Assembly: GCF_000275845.1 (NCBI RefSeq)
Contig: NW_006766883.1
Span: 1,325,163-1,389,162, forward strand
Source: Dichomitus squalens LYAD-421 SS1
Taxonomy: Eukaryota > Basidiomycota > Agaricomycetes > Polyporales > Polyporaceae
DNA length: 64,000 nucleotides
Reading direction: 5' to 3'
In this document: positions 36,017 through 48,633 of the stretch, in pieces
Position numbering within the stretch: position 1 is the stretch's first letter
How the letters are laid out: each line of letters opens with the position of its first letter
Translations under genes and position numbers: made by a program
The notes under the pieces: model-generated
What the model was told of the DNA's origin: nothing
Database searches by the model: none
The model's input: only the letters and a program-made list of their open reading frames with translations

Positions 36017-39000
36017 ATGGACACTCCTTATGCCTTCGTAACCCTTGTCACCTCGGACCATTATCTACCTGGCGCTCTCGCTGTCGCCGCTGCTCTCAAG
36101 GATCTTCACCCGTCTCCTCCCGTTCCTCCCGAAGTTCCTTTCCAAACCGTATGTCTGGTCACTCCGGAGAGCGTAGACGTGTCAACTATCAAGCTCCTAA
36201 GGAGAGCATTTGATATTGTCATTGGCGTGGAAATTATTGAGCAAGAAGATGGAAGGGGATTGCAGCTACTGGGTGAGTATCCATGCTCCTTACCGCTGCG
36301 AATTTGCCGGTACCGCGCATCGACGCGTTTTTTCTCTACCCGGGGATCCTGACACGCGTGAAGCATTCGAGTGCCGAGGGGTGCACTCTGTTCACGGTTC
36401 ACCTCTGCCATCTTGCTGAAGTCGAGTGGTATCTACGCGCATATAGTCATCTCTTGATTGCCATTCGTAACACCACGCCCGCCTAAGCATTTACTGAACG
36501 CTCTTTTGCAGGTCGTCCGGACCTTAACCTCGTTCTGACCAAACTGCACATCTTCCGACTCACGCAATATGCCAAAATCATCTTCTTGGATGCAGACGTC
36601 CTACCTGTACGACCCATGTCTCATCTGTTTACGACTCCCCACGACTTCGCCGCTGTTCCGGACGTCGGGTGGCCTGACATATTTAACTCCGGAGTCCTAG
36701 TCTTTGCGCCCGGGGAAGAGAAGTTCAAGGAGCTTCTGGAACTTCTCAAGTCCAAAGGCTCATGGGACGGAGGCGATCAGGGTATCCTCAATGAGTGGAG
36801 AGGCGACAACTGGCACAGGCTCAGTTTTACGTATAATACTACCCCTACCGCTGTTTACACGTGAGTGGTCGCCCCACGGGTCATCCAAATGAAGCTCAAC
36901 GCTGTCCAAACAGATACGCCCCCGCGTACGAGCGGTTTGGGTCTCAGATATCCGCCATACACTTCATTGGACCAAATAAGCCTTGGGTCTCTATCACCTA
37001 CAGGCCTCCTGGGGTCAAGTATTCCGCGCTGACTGACAAGAATCTGAACACGCAACAGCAGTCATACGACTACGACTCCTTGGTGGACCGCTGGTTTGAC
37101 GTGTACGACAGACATTATCGTTCCGACCTCGACCCCACCTATGCAAATTTCGAGTTCACACACTACGACTCTGTCTGGGACGCCGGGACCAGCTATGGTG
37201 CTGATATCGCGCGTCCTGCTTCCGTACCGCCCAGCGGGGCTGCGCTCGGTCTCGATGACTTGCGCAAGATCGCTGTGGAGGGTATGAGCAGTTACAGTGC
37301 TGCTGCCCAGCCACGACCAAAAGTGGGGGAGTACCGGTCGATGCCGCTGGACGGGCGTGTGGACTTGATGCGTCCCCGGAAGGAGCCGCCGCCCTCCAAG
37401 GAGGAACAGAAGGAGCAAGGTTCTCGGGACCAGTCTGCCGATCAGAATTTGACTCCCAAGCAAGCGTTCATCGTCCTCCAAGGTGGCGAAGTTCCGAGAA
37501 TGGAGCCTCTGCCGACGCCCCTTCCCCATGAACTTCCTCCAGCGCCGTACCATCAGCCACTGGACTTGCCCTCGTCTGGACCGTCCACCCCTTATCAGCC
37601 AGATATGTCGATTGCGGGTCAGCAATACTTCCCCCAGCAGCCCACAGGTTCGTACTTTCCGTCGGAGGCTGGCCTTGTGCACTCGCGAGTTAATGTTAAC
37701 GCGTCACCGCTAGGAATGCGCTTCCTCGCACCGAATACCTCTTATTACCTCGAAAGCGAACAGTCTGATGACCAAGCTCCTCCCGTGGTGGCTTTGCAAC
37801 CGTCCTGGAAAGCAGCGGAGTCCCAGCGCACACGTCCCGCATCCCCGCACATTGAGCGTCACCAACGCAGGGACTCCACTCTCGCTCGTCATGGACATTT
37901 GTCTCCTCGCGGTCCCGGTAATCACACTCCCCGCGGGGTTCAATCGCCTCGGGGCGTTCAGTCACCCAGAGGGCAACATTCACCTACTCAGTCCCGCCAT
38001 TCCCCTCCCCCTGCAGTACATCGGGACTTCGAGCAGAGTCATCATCCTCCTCCCCACCAACATATTCCCCACCAACATCATCACCAGCACGAACCTCATC
38101 ATCATCAGCATAATCAACATCATCAGCATCACCAGCATTCGCCCGTATCTGTCACGCAAGAGCAACAACAGACACGGGCCCCGCGGCCTGCATCTCCTCC
38201 GAAGCTAGAATGGAATCCTGCGATCGAGCCTCCGCCTAAGACGCCGCCTCCACCATCTGCCTTTCCGCCGGATACATATTTCCCCAACATCTGGGATCAA
38301 GGACCGAGTCGTGAACAGGATGCTTCGTTCCAAGCCTTCCCGGCACATCTACCTGGTCCTATATCTGAAACCTTCTTCCACCCCCCTCCACCTTCTGAGA
38401 TCCCAGAGCAACTCCTCCGTGATGGCCAGTATGAGAATGTGATCGGACGCATCTCTGACGCTCCCGGGGAATCTCATCCTTCCCCTCCCGCTCCTGACCG
38501 CACAAAGGTGCACGCTGTCTTCCCTTGGGAGGAAAAGCCGAGACATGCGCCCCGTCGCGTCTTTCCTGCTTCGGAGTCTCCGCCCCCTGTCGCCAACTTC
38601 ATTGAGGAGCCAGCACCAATTATCAAGCCGATCCCGAAACACGCACCTAGTTCACAGCGGCCTCATAGCACTGCCCCGCCTATCGCTCTTCCGTTCAGCC
38701 TAACCTACTCGAATGCCTGGGATACGGTACCGAGCATTCAGAAGTACGCAACGAAGCTTGTGCGTCCGCATCATTCCGTTTTCCAGCCGCCACCTCCGGA
38801 CCACGACGAGAGCTGGCGCAAATGGGACGAAGAGCGTGAGCGCGAGTACCAGGACCGGCAGGATGCAAGCAGCATGGATGGCGACGACGAAGACGAAGGT
38901 GAAGAGGACGAAGACGGTGGCCAACCTGCGCGTTTGGATAGCGACGGCGGCAAAGAACGCAATCAGTCTCGGCGCTCACGCGCAGGCAGCAACGCGTCCT

Positions 39001-39875
39001 TGACGGCCGGAAAGGGCAAGAAGTATCGCACGAGAGGTGTGCAGACGATTCCTATTGAAACGCGCAGCATGGGCGTGCAGGTTAACGTCTCGGCAGACGA
39101 AAACGACGCAGGTCGCAAGGGCAAGAGGAGTCCCAGAACAAGTCGCAGTGCCGGTGTGGGATCAGGACTGTGGGCGACGTCGCCTACTTCACCGGCAGTC
39201 GGTTCGCTCCTCCCTGGGATCACGCTGAAGGTAGATCCGGATCAGATGGCAGTCGGAACGCCTACCGTGACTCAGCCGCCGCACTCCTCCCTCCTGCTTT
39301 TCCCAAGCAAGGCGTCGCCCACGGGACTCAGGTCGCCTCAGACGCTCGGATCTCCGCGCACGTACTCTCCGCCGGAGGTCATGAGCCCCAAGCGGGCTCC
39401 CTCGCCACCGCGGACTGCTGCGTCAAAGCCCCTTCTTTCCCCAAAAACTTCCTCTCCTCGAAGGCCATCTTCGCCGAGGACGTCCATGACTCCCCGCCGA
39501 CTGTCTGGTTCGCAGATACCGACGAGCAAACTGGCTGGTTCTCCGCAGACGCCGGGCTCGCCTGCCATCGGTCCGTCTACGAGCTCTTCCCCTCGTCAGT
39601 CCCCTGTGCTGTCCAAGCTCTCCTCACCGCCGCTCCATCGCATGTCCTCGAATGACACTTCGCTCACCTCTTCGCCATCCACCACAGGTCCCGTTGAGAC
39701 GCCCGAGGGTACGCCGGTTCTGGGTCCCCAAAGTCTCCAGCCTCGCAAAAGCGGCCGTGTTTGGGACCCCGCCCGCGGTGTGGACGTATTCAAGCGTTCA
39801 TCCGAGGAGGTCCTTGCCCGATTCTTACGATCGGGTTCCTTCGACGAGGAAGATGGCCAGAGACGTCACGTGTAG
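36017..39875 (+). CDS. glycogenin (GT8 glycosyltransferase) with a very long low-complexity tail
   Basis: Three exons: 36017-36272, 36512-36860 and 36914-39875, giving 1188 aa. Residues 1 to about 280 form the GT8 domain: FVTLVTSDHYLPGALAVAAAL at the start, then FLDADVLPV with the Mn-binding Asp112 and Asp114. FNSGVLVF, GDQGILN and VYTYAPAYERFG follow, the last holding the tyrosines near the self-glucosylation site. HFIGPNKPW closes the domain. Glycogenin primes glycogen synthesis by glucosylating itself. The remaining 850 or so residues are disordered: Pro-rich blocks, a His/Gln-rich run at about 38030-38150, an acidic stretch near 38870-38930, and many SPR and SP repeats. A GVQTIPIETRSMGVQV motif near 39040 resembles the tail motif of fungal glycogenins. 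Confidence 0.93.
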
Positions 39876-40692
39876 ATAGCTCGTTTCGTTGGCTGTGGGG
39901 TTTCGGTGTCGATTCACTCTCCATTGCAGGCTTTCTCGTTGGTCTGTGAATATTGAGCTTGTTTATCTCATTATTCCCTTCCTGTCTCCTATGTATGTAT
40001 TCCATTCGGTATCGTCCAGTCTCCACATTCTCGACTCTCGCTTTCACGCATCATCGTCTGTGCCTGTGACCCGAGCAATGTCGCCTCCTCCGTCTCTGTA
40101 TACCGCAATCTGCCACACGCCTGTGTGTTTATTCCGTCTCCTCAACATTATCCGCATACCTTCGACTCGACCACATACCCTCATGTAGTTAGCATCGCTC
40201 ATTGTCCTCTGTTTGTTTATTTCAGACACGCGAATGCCTTCGTCGCGAATAGTCCTATTGCGGATGTGGAGGATTGTTTGTCTTTATGTTGTTTGTCGCT
40301 CTTTGTGTTCAATCGTACGCAATAGTGTTTGTGTTTGGGATCGACTGCTGGGGATACAGCGTCTGTTTGTACAGTCGCGCAACTGTCACGACTAGCCTCG
40401 CAAGACTACTTAGGACGCCATGAGCATCAGCCGCTCGAGGACCAACGTGTAGGTGGGATTGAGTGACGTCATGGGCTCGTCCACCGAGGACACCGGCGTC
40501 TAAGTGGCAAGTGGCAAGTGGACTGCAGTGCTTTGAGAAGCTGGCGGTGACGTCGACCGACCTGCTCCTCACTCCACTTCGACCACCTCGCACACACTAT
40601 AAGATGCCTCAGCAAACCGCACCAAAGTCCTCAGAATCACCACTTCACGCATCTCGCAGCCCATCTTTGCATTACTTATACCGTTGATCACC
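39876..40692. other. intergenic, glycogenin to alanine-rich protein
   Basis: About 815 bp. It is T/C-rich directly after the glycogenin stop, as expected of a 3' UTR. No gene was recognised. Confidence 0.4.
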
Positions 40693-41535
40693 ATGTCCTC
40701 TGCTACTCTTCCCACTGGCCCGTGCGTCGTCGCGTTCTTTCCTTGCGATACTCTTCGGAGAGACTGACATCGCAATTCCATCTTGCAGGAGCGACGCTCG
40801 CTACTCTACCACCGCAGCCGTTGCTGAGATTGAGGCCTCCAACGCTACGCTTTCGACCCAAGTCCAGCAGAATGCGAACCAGCTTCATGCCGCGGCTACT
40901 AACGCTGCACGGACTGCTGAGGTTCGTCCCTCTAGGCCTTTTGTTTGCAGCCACATAGAACTCAAACGCATGGTGAACAAATAGTTCAAAGAGCCTCAGG
41001 CCGCTTCTGCCGTCGACCAGCTAGAGCAAGGCCTCAGCCAGAAGACGAACGTTGCCGCATCTGAAGGCGCATATGACGTAGAGTCTGCGAAGGCCTCGGC
41101 AACCGGCTACGTCGAACAGGCCAAGAATATCGCTGGCAACGTCTTCACTACGGCCCAGGTACGTTGACCATATTCTCAGCTGACATCGAGCAGCACGCTC
41201 ACATCCACGCCTAGTCGTACGCCTCTGGCATCCCCCCTGCGACGAACGGCGCTGCTGCCGGTATCGGCGCGACCGTGCAATCCGCCCTCCAGACCGGCAA
41301 GGAGTACCTCGCCTCCGCGCAAGCCGCCGCACAGCCATACATCGAGACCGCGGCTGGTACTGCCCATGCCACAATCGAGAAGGCCAAGGGCGCCGTGTCA
41401 CCCTCCACCCAGACCGGCGCCTCCGTATCTGGAAAGCCCTCGGACGTGCCTGCTTCGACTGCCAGCCTCGAGTCTGGGCCTCACGTCGTCGATACGCCGT
41501 ATTCCGCGGGCGAATCGAAGGTCGCTGAGTTGTAG
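40693..41535 (+). CDS. alanine-rich amphipathic-helix protein, unknown function
   Basis: Four exons: 40693-40721, 40789-40921, 40985-41158 and 41215-41535, giving 218 aa. I do not recognise a named family. The sequence is rich in Ala, Gln, Glu and Thr in long helical stretches (for example VAEIEASNATLSTQVQQNAN and AQSYASGIPPATNGAA) with repeating 11-residue-like periodicity. This resembles LEA-type or apolipoprotein/perilipin-like helices that lie on membranes or lipid droplets. There is no signal peptide and no membrane segment. The acidic C-terminus ends GESKVAEL. A stress-protective or lipid-surface role is only an inference from composition. Confidence 0.75.
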
Positions 41536-42256
41536 GCTGTTCAGGTTGACCGGGCCGCTTCAGTTGCCCTTGACGAGTACTTTATGACGCTAACGTAGAC
41601 GCTTTGGGACTGCCCCTGTATATGTATGCTATACCGCCTCGATGTAATTATACAAGAACCACTACATTGGGAGTAACCATGCAGCGCCTCGGTGCCATCC
41701 AACAATGCAACAGAAAGAGTTTCCGTGAGAGATATGTACCGGCATGCTTGTGTAGCCTGTCTCCTGTTGCTCATTGGCTCTTTGGGTATCTGTTGTGAAC
41801 GCCTGCGGGACTATAGGCAACCACGTTGTATGTGTGGCGGCAACCCGCCACCCAGTGCTAGACACCGCTTGTACAATGTGGCGCCACTGGTTTCCATCCA
41901 GTGCCAGCTACATTGTATCGTGCACAACTCTATGCGTATAAATGCACAATGGCTTGGTCGAACATATAAACTTGACGACCACTAGCCTTGCTCCTCCTCG
42001 ACATTCTTCGTATATGGATCGGCATGCCGGTGAAACAAGAACCGCATACCTCACGAAGACCGACATTCCTATCGCATGTAGGTTCCTCTCCACCCTCCGA
42101 CGCGATGTAGCAGAAACACGTCCGTATTATCACAACAAACTAACTGTCCAAGTGCAGTTTACGGTAGGGTAGATGCATTATGAGCCGGGTATGCTATGAT
42201 CGTCTGTGCGAGCGTCCACATCAGCGGCCAAGGAGCTTAACGTACGTGTGTCTCCT
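41536..42256. other. convergent intergenic region
   Basis: About 720 bp between the alanine-rich protein and the minus-strand transporter. A perfect 7-bp hairpin (GTGGCGG, 4-nt loop, CCGCCAC) lies at about 41833-41850. No gene was recognised. Confidence 0.4.
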
Positions 42257-44734
42257 CTATTTCGACTGCGCGTGTTTGCTCATCTCGCGGATCGTCTTCC
42301 CGTACACCCAGAACAGCCAGATCCTGCCGAACAGACGGCCAATGTCAGCGTGGACAGCATTTGAGACAAGCAAGATTCCACTACGTACGCGGGGCAGCCG
42401 ATGGCAAACGCGATCGCGGCGAGGACCGTGTTCCCTACGCCATAGCCCAGGGCCTTGAACATCGCGGGGGCGAAGAGGGGGAACCCGAAGCCGGCGACGG
42501 ACCGGAGGAAGGACGTCGCGGCGAGCGCTAGGTGAGGAAGAGAACTGTCAGTACGTCCGTCCAGAGTCTGTTTCAAGAGGGGCGACGAGGCGACTTACCT
42601 GAAGCGGCGTACTGTGCGAACGCGTCGATGATGTACATCTGCATCCCTTGAAACGTGAGTATGATGCCTGCGCCTACGAGGGCAAAGCCCTGTACAAAGG
42701 CGAGGGGTGAGCTTGGTAGGCCACACTAACGCACGGGAGCCTAGGACTCACGATGTCAGGCACGATCCAGTGCGTGCGCTCTTGTGCTCCCCAGCCTGCG
42801 ATCAGAAGACCGATGGGTAAGAGGAGCATTCCGGGGAAGACACACGCTGCGATGAGTTACGAGCGATGAGCACGGGCATTCTCAGGCTGTCAGTGAACTA
42901 TAGGCAGATGCACTGACGCAAGCGGAACTCGGGCTCTCCTACACCGCCATTCTTCGTCTTGAGCCGCATGTAGACGACGTCTAGCAGTCGGGCATTGAAT
43001 TGCGATGCGATGGTAAGCCCTGACAAGTGGTTTCGAAGATCAGCCTCGACGCCAGAGGAATCGAGTCGCCGAAGGGAGCGGTACACACCAACGCCGAGCG
43101 AAATGTACTGTAAGCCAACGATCCCCGAGTTTTCGTGATAGATGTCCGTGTATATCAATGGGATAGTGGTAAGTACCACTGCGATTAATTTGTGGGCCTT
43201 GAGACATATTGGAAAGGTACGGGGAATCTTGAAACTCACGGTAGATAACGCCGTACACGAACGCCAGGTATGCGCCGAGGAGGATGATGATAGGCTCCTG
43301 TGCCGTCATGATAAACGGCCTGCACAGTGAGACAAACATGAACTGCTTGTAGCTGTGCGTACGAAAAGGGGTTAACGCATCGTCTCGCTATTGATTGAGC
43401 TACAGAACACCCGTAGTAGATCGCGTAGGCGATTGCATGCGCGTTCTCGACCAATTCGTCACGCGTAGAGCGACACAGATGGCTAACAGGCCTGGCAGGA
43501 AGGTGGGTACTCACTCTCGTTTGGCCGTCTTTTGGAAGATGGTTCGCACTTCCTTGCCCGCACTTCCGCCCTCGGCGTCAAGCTTCGCGCGGATCTTCTT
43601 CGCCTTGCGGGCGAGCAAAATGGGGGCGTACGCTGCGAAAAAGTCTCAGCTTGATACATATGATGAGAGCAGTGACGAAAATATGCGTACTCTCTTGCAA
43701 CGTCCACAGTCCAACTATCTGGATGACGAACGCAGCAATGGATGTGGACCAGAAGACCCATCGCCAAGTGGACCTCTCCGCAATCCACCCACCAGCTATA
43801 GGGCCAACGACGGGGCCAAGGAGAGGTGCGAGGGAGTAGATCGCGATTGACTGGCCGCGCTCTTCCGGAGTCCACATGTCTCCGAGAACCGCACCTCCAA
43901 CCTTGAGAGAAAATGAGTAAACAGGAACGTAAGCGGCATGTTCGTGAACGACACTCACGGCCAACGGAGAGCTGCCTCCGATGCCTGCGAGGAAACGGAA
44001 GGCAATCAATTGCCCCTCGGACTGGGCGAACCCACACGCTAGGTTCCAAGCTATCGTTCCTTCAAAAAAGGTGCAATGTAGAAGGTGGGTCATCCAACAC
44101 ACCAAAGAAAAACAGGTTGCACGCTCGAAGTACTCTTGTGCGACCAAAGATCTCGCATAGTGGCCCAAGGAACAAAGGGCCAAAAGCTACCAAAGGCATG
44201 AGCCTCGCTGTGACCATTTCAAGGCGAAAAATTTGAGCTACATACCATATGCAAGAACAAATATGGATATAGTCAGGTTAACCTGGAATTGGTCGGTGAT
44301 GTGGAAGCCGGATGCGATCTGCTGCGCGGCAGGAGCTACCATAGAAGACGACACGGGCGAGATAAATGTGAATGCCGATACGGTCAATGCCGCAGCCCAT
44401 TTCTGCTTCTTCGGCCAACTGGAAATGTCTGAGCTTTTACGAGTGGACCAAGAGGGAGATCTGCTACTCACTTTCTGGGGTTTGCAAGATCGTCCGGCCT
44501 ATCCCAGCCCACCACTATCACGTTCTCGTCCCCCGCTTCTGGCTTGGCTGCGGTCCCTGCCAGCGCAGACCCTTGACCGTCTGTCCTAGCATCCTTTTCG
44601 GAGTGCAGGGTCTGCGATACACTGGTTGGGGACTCCGGGCGATTGGTGCTGGGCGCCTCTGGTGGGACGGGAGGCTCAATGCTGAGCGAGTCCTGAGCTG
44701 CTAGACGTGGACTATGTGAGCTACCGGAGGTCAT
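42257..44734 (-). CDS. MFS transporter, DHA1 multidrug/polyamine type
   Basis: Thirteen exons: 44734-44472, 44418-44246, 44186-44103, 44050-43959, 43901-43691, 43632-43515, 43352-43240, 43178-43089, 43019-42918, 42846-42752, 42689-42599, 42527-42389 and 42323-42257, giving 545 aa. A cytosolic N-terminus of about 85 residues ends in NPRNWPKKQKW, the usual entry to TM1 in fungal DHA1 proteins. SSSMVAPAAQQIA marks TM1, GPLCEIFGRTRVL the motif A loop, and LGPVVGPIAGGWI the antiporter motif in TM5. PLFAPAMFKALGYGVGNT lies in TM11. The substrate is unknown. It differs clearly from the transporter at 5227, so the two are not a recent duplicate pair. It borders the beta-flanking gene. Confidence 0.92.
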
Positions 44735-45011
44735 TCTGAACACAGAACACGCACGTCCATAGCTCCATGGAAGGGCCTTTATAGTAGGACAAGGGAAAGC
44801 TTCGGCAGCTGTAACCTAGAGGTGAGTAAGAGAATGAGTGTAAGAGGAGCAGCTCGGCATGCGACACCGGAAACGACAGTGCCTGCCATTCTGGGCAGCC
44901 AGATCCCCGGGGGCGATGCACTGATGCTTTAGATAGGCGCTTGTTGGAGATAACTGCGTCACCCCACATCCCCGTAGCATCTTTCTAGCAACAAGAGATT
45001 CACCCGCAACC

Positions 45012-45950
45012 ATGGTGCGTTCACAACCTGTCTTTTCCCATATCAGCGACGCTCAACGCGTGACACCTCGAGCAGGACTCCTTCGTGAATCTTGCCAAAC
45101 AGGGCCTGCAGGCCTACGAGCGGTCCCAGTGTGAGTACCATATTCGGACAGGCCCCGCGTACTGACCGTTCACACCGCTCAACCGGTTGCAACGTCGCTG
45201 TCGATACAGCTGACGTCTCTAAGACTGGCGGTCAGGAATACAACTCCCCCCACCATTCTCAGGGTGGCTACAGCGGTGCAGGCGGTCCCGAAAGTGCGTA
45301 TCCGTTTGGATCGCACTCTATCTTCGGCTTACAGATTCCTGAACAATAGTCGATGAGAACGAAGTCGTTAACAAAGCTTCTACCGAACACGAGCAGTCGC
45401 TCTTCTCGAACGCGTTGGGCTTCCTCAAGCAGAACAAGGTCTGCGATCTCTTGATCTCACGCTATTCCGGAACACTGTTCTTGACGTGCAATCGTCGCAG
45501 GACGAACACGTACGCCCCGTTGACGAGGAGGGAGTCCAGAATGCTTATAAGACAGCTTACCACGGGAACCCCGAGGAAGCGAAGGCACTCCCTGCCAGTT
45601 CTCTCGGCAGCGCCGCTGCGCTGAAGGTAGCTCCCGACATTGTTTGCCAACCGAGTTCGTGTCACTTATCATGAACTCAGGTCCTGCAACAGTTCACCTC
45701 GGGCGGTGGCAGCGGCGGAAAGTCGCAGACCGACCTCATCAGCGTCGCCATGGCCGAGGCATCCAGCTTGTTTGATCAGCACGGCGGCGGTTCACAAGGT
45801 AGTAAACAGGATGCCGTGAACGGGGCCGCAATGACCGTCATGAAGCTTCTTGTCCAGTCCAAATTCGGTGGTGGCATCATTGGCGGTGGCAACAGTGGTG
45901 GATTGGGGAGCTTGATGGGTCTGGTGAGCCGCAACGTTATCCAGGCTTAG
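45012..45950 (+). CDS. beta-flanking gene of the MATA locus (fungal protein of unknown function)
   Basis: Six exons: 45012-45014, 45076-45130, 45210-45293, 45350-45438, 45501-45626 and 45681-45950, giving 208 aa. The first exon is the ATG alone: the donor GTGCGT follows directly, and the next exon starts DSFVNLAKQGLQAYERS, the family's N-terminus. A Gly/Gln/His linker is followed by LFSNALGFLKQNK, LPASSLGSAAALK and VLQQFTSGGG. QDAVNGAAMTVMKLLVQSKF then leads to a Gly-rich end with LGSLMG. This matches the small conserved fungal protein called beta-flanking protein, which borders the homeodomain genes at MATA in mushrooms. Its molecular role is unknown. Position next to HD1 supports the call. 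Confidence 0.8.
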
Positions 45951-47046
45951 TGAAAAACACACTCAGTTTATCGCAGGCGTCGAAGTTTTTGTGAGCGCAT
46001 CATAAGGCTTCAAGGCATGAGAATGCGAAATATGTATGATATATTGAAGACGCGAGGATGGGATGTCATGTCTGGACACTGCTAGCGTAAATGAGCATTG
46101 CACTAGCCCCACTACCCGGGATAGCACTCCAGCACAGCAAGACATAGATCACTCGATCATGAACACACGATGTATGAAGACTTTAGACGTACAAAGACTT
46201 TCGGACGCGCACAGGCCCGGGAGAGTTGGAGATACTACTTTAGCCTGGCACTGCGACGTCTAAGACGTATGACTCTGGCTTCCACGATCCTAGGTGAGCA
46301 GAGCCTCGAGGCTGAAGCGCTGATGAGAGACACTGATGCCAGTACAGTAGCCTTCGCTCGCTGATAATTACGTAGCTTGATCGACCGCCCCACAGTAAGG
46401 TTCGAGGGCTAGTAGCCGAACATACAATTCTCGTCATAACTTTGAAGGCGGTTACCGCGAAGGGTATCACGCCAAACGTGCGTAATCTCGCATTTTGTGT
46501 TTCCTGCCTTCATGTTCAACCGTACGGCAACGGCAACGATCGTCATTGAGCAAAGTTTTGAGCCTTTGAACCCTGGCGTCGATTGCATTAATGGACTGGT
46601 CCTCAGCGCACTCCGCCATTTCTCATCCACAGGCTGCTGCACAACTGGTCACAAATCGACCATAATTTTGTCCATTAGGCATCATGCAACATGGCATCTA
46701 AATTGATCACGGATGACGTGGAACAGCGGGTATATCCTAAAGTACATAGCAGCAACGGAGGAAGAAGAGACGGACTTGCAACGCGTAGGAAGCAGTGATA
46801 CATTGCTGTCTGTAACGTCCCCAACACCAGATCATTCTAAGGACTTCGACCACACAGCAAACATTGATCCACTGACAGATGACGATTAACAGTGGTATAC
46901 GCATGCAAAACACACAATGATAGCGATACAGATGCAGGGTAACATGATGACAATGAGATGGGCGAGCCAATAATGATACTGTGCCATAGTCAGATATCAG
47001 CAGTCCAACATAGTGGATAAAGATTACTTGATAAAGTTTCATCATA
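45951..47046. other. spacer between beta-flanking gene and HD1
   Basis: About 1.1 kb, lower in GC than its surroundings and without recognisable genes. Such spacers at MATA are often highly variable between alleles. Confidence 0.4.
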
Positions 47047-48633
47047 CTAAACGCTTACGCCAGCTATGAGCGAACAGTGAGCTAAGTTGCTTGCTGCGCC
47101 TTCAGGCGATGTTGGACCCGGAAGGGCGGAAGACAAGATGCATGGCTCGAGAGGTCGAAGGAGGGAATCCCAGAATGATTCGATATCACAAGGATTGGTC
47201 GTGACCACGAAGGGCACCGATAGCGCCTTCGAGTTTGTGGTCGGGGATGTTGGGTATGTGAAGCATCCACTCTCTGTTGGGGATTCGCAAATGGTGGCCA
47301 CATCGACTTCTCCCGTGAAATGTGTCCGACCAGAAGGTACGAGAAGAGGAGTTGCAGGGCACGGTGGTGTCGACGCCGGAGACCAATCAGATGGAGGAGT
47401 GTAAGAGGTATCGTTATCTAGCGCATTCACGTCGTACGCTGGGGTCGTGAACAACGCCGAGAACTGGATGGCGGAGGGGTCAAGCCGCCCTGCGAACTGA
47501 TCAACATTCTCGGAGAGGGACTGGACCAAACTGTCGATGACGTCGTCTCCAGACTCCGAGAATGCAGTCGTGCTCCAGATATTGCCTGAATAGCTTCCGA
47601 GGAAGAAATCCGTAGGTAGAGGCACATGAGATACTGAACAAGGGATGAGACGTCCGCTCCGAGTTCAGGAAAGCAGAAGTACACTCACATATGTCGACTT
47701 GCCCCCATGACTGCTCTTCATAAGTCTGGCAGCCCGATGACGCGAGGGAATCGTGAGATTCGATGGAATTGGTGGTGAGGGGAGCCTCCGGCGATAATGT
47801 TGTAGAAAGAGGAGCGGTGGCTCGAGCGACAAAGGACTCGGACACGGCATGGAGACGTGGCCCGACCACGTGGCGTTTGGATGATTGAGGTGAGAGGGAC
47901 CCGTCTGACTCCGAGAGCCGCCGTTTTCGCTTGTTTACGCTAGAGGGAATAGGCACGCTGATGGGATGCGGGTACCTTCCCGACGGCGCCGGAGGATATA
48001 CCGGAGAATCGGGGGACACGGGGGTTGAGAGATTGCGGCAGGGGACAGGGAGGGATGAGATATCCTTGGAGGGGGTGTCATCGTTTTCGACAATGCAGAT
48101 GTAGCTATTGGGGTGATTAGCTTCGACGGTGACACTGGAGTCAGGCGTTGGTAAACATACCGGGGACGTTTGAGCGTTTCTGAGATCGTGTCATCGGGAT
48201 CCCTCCGCCTTTTCAAAGATGGTGGTCTGTTTGTGTAGGGAACCCCTCCACACGTGGAACGGCAGGTCGCAAGAGTGTCTGATTCGCATGCTGAGGGGGA
48301 GGAGGAACGGGAGCGGCCAGACATCGTCGCATGGTCTACCAAAGAAAGCTCTGACATCAACGAGTCGAGTTGGTCCATGAATTGGGATGTGTAGGCTTCA
48401 TGAAGTTCCACTAATTCAATGGATGTTTCCGCTAGCATGGCTATACGGTAGGTCGTTGTCTGCACGAGCAGAGACGTCTCCGGGTCCAATGCTTCCGCGT
48501 CCACGGCCAAATCGACTTCGGCCATAAGGGCTACCCAATCTTTGTTAAAGGTGGTTAGAGCACTTCCTCCTTGACTAAGTGCAGAGAGGAAGGTATCCTC
48601 AGCAGAAAGCAAGCGTTCTTTCAACGACGGCAT
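47047..48633 (-). CDS. HD1-type mating-type protein without a recognisable homeodomain
   Basis: Three exons: 48633-48161, 48104-47689 and 47633-47047, giving 491 aa. The N-terminus (MPSLKERLLSAEDTFLSAL, then a helical region to about residue 100) has the layout of the HD1 dimerisation domain. That domain recognises a non-self HD2 partner. In HD1 proteins a homeodomain with a WFxNxRxR helix should follow at about residues 110-180. Here there is instead a Ser-rich stretch, a Cys-containing linker and SLKRRRDPDD. The introns are only about 55 nt each. Further on, NKRKRRLSES is a clear bipartite-like NLS, and the tail is Ser/Pro/Thr-rich, as in activating HD1 tails. It is divergent from HD2, with about 190 bp between the two start codons. 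Confidence 0.87.

Noticed and set aside
41833..41850. Short GC-rich hairpin considered as a terminator
   Set aside because: Intrinsic hairpin terminators are a bacterial feature. In a fungal intergenic region a 7-bp stem is not evidence of function.
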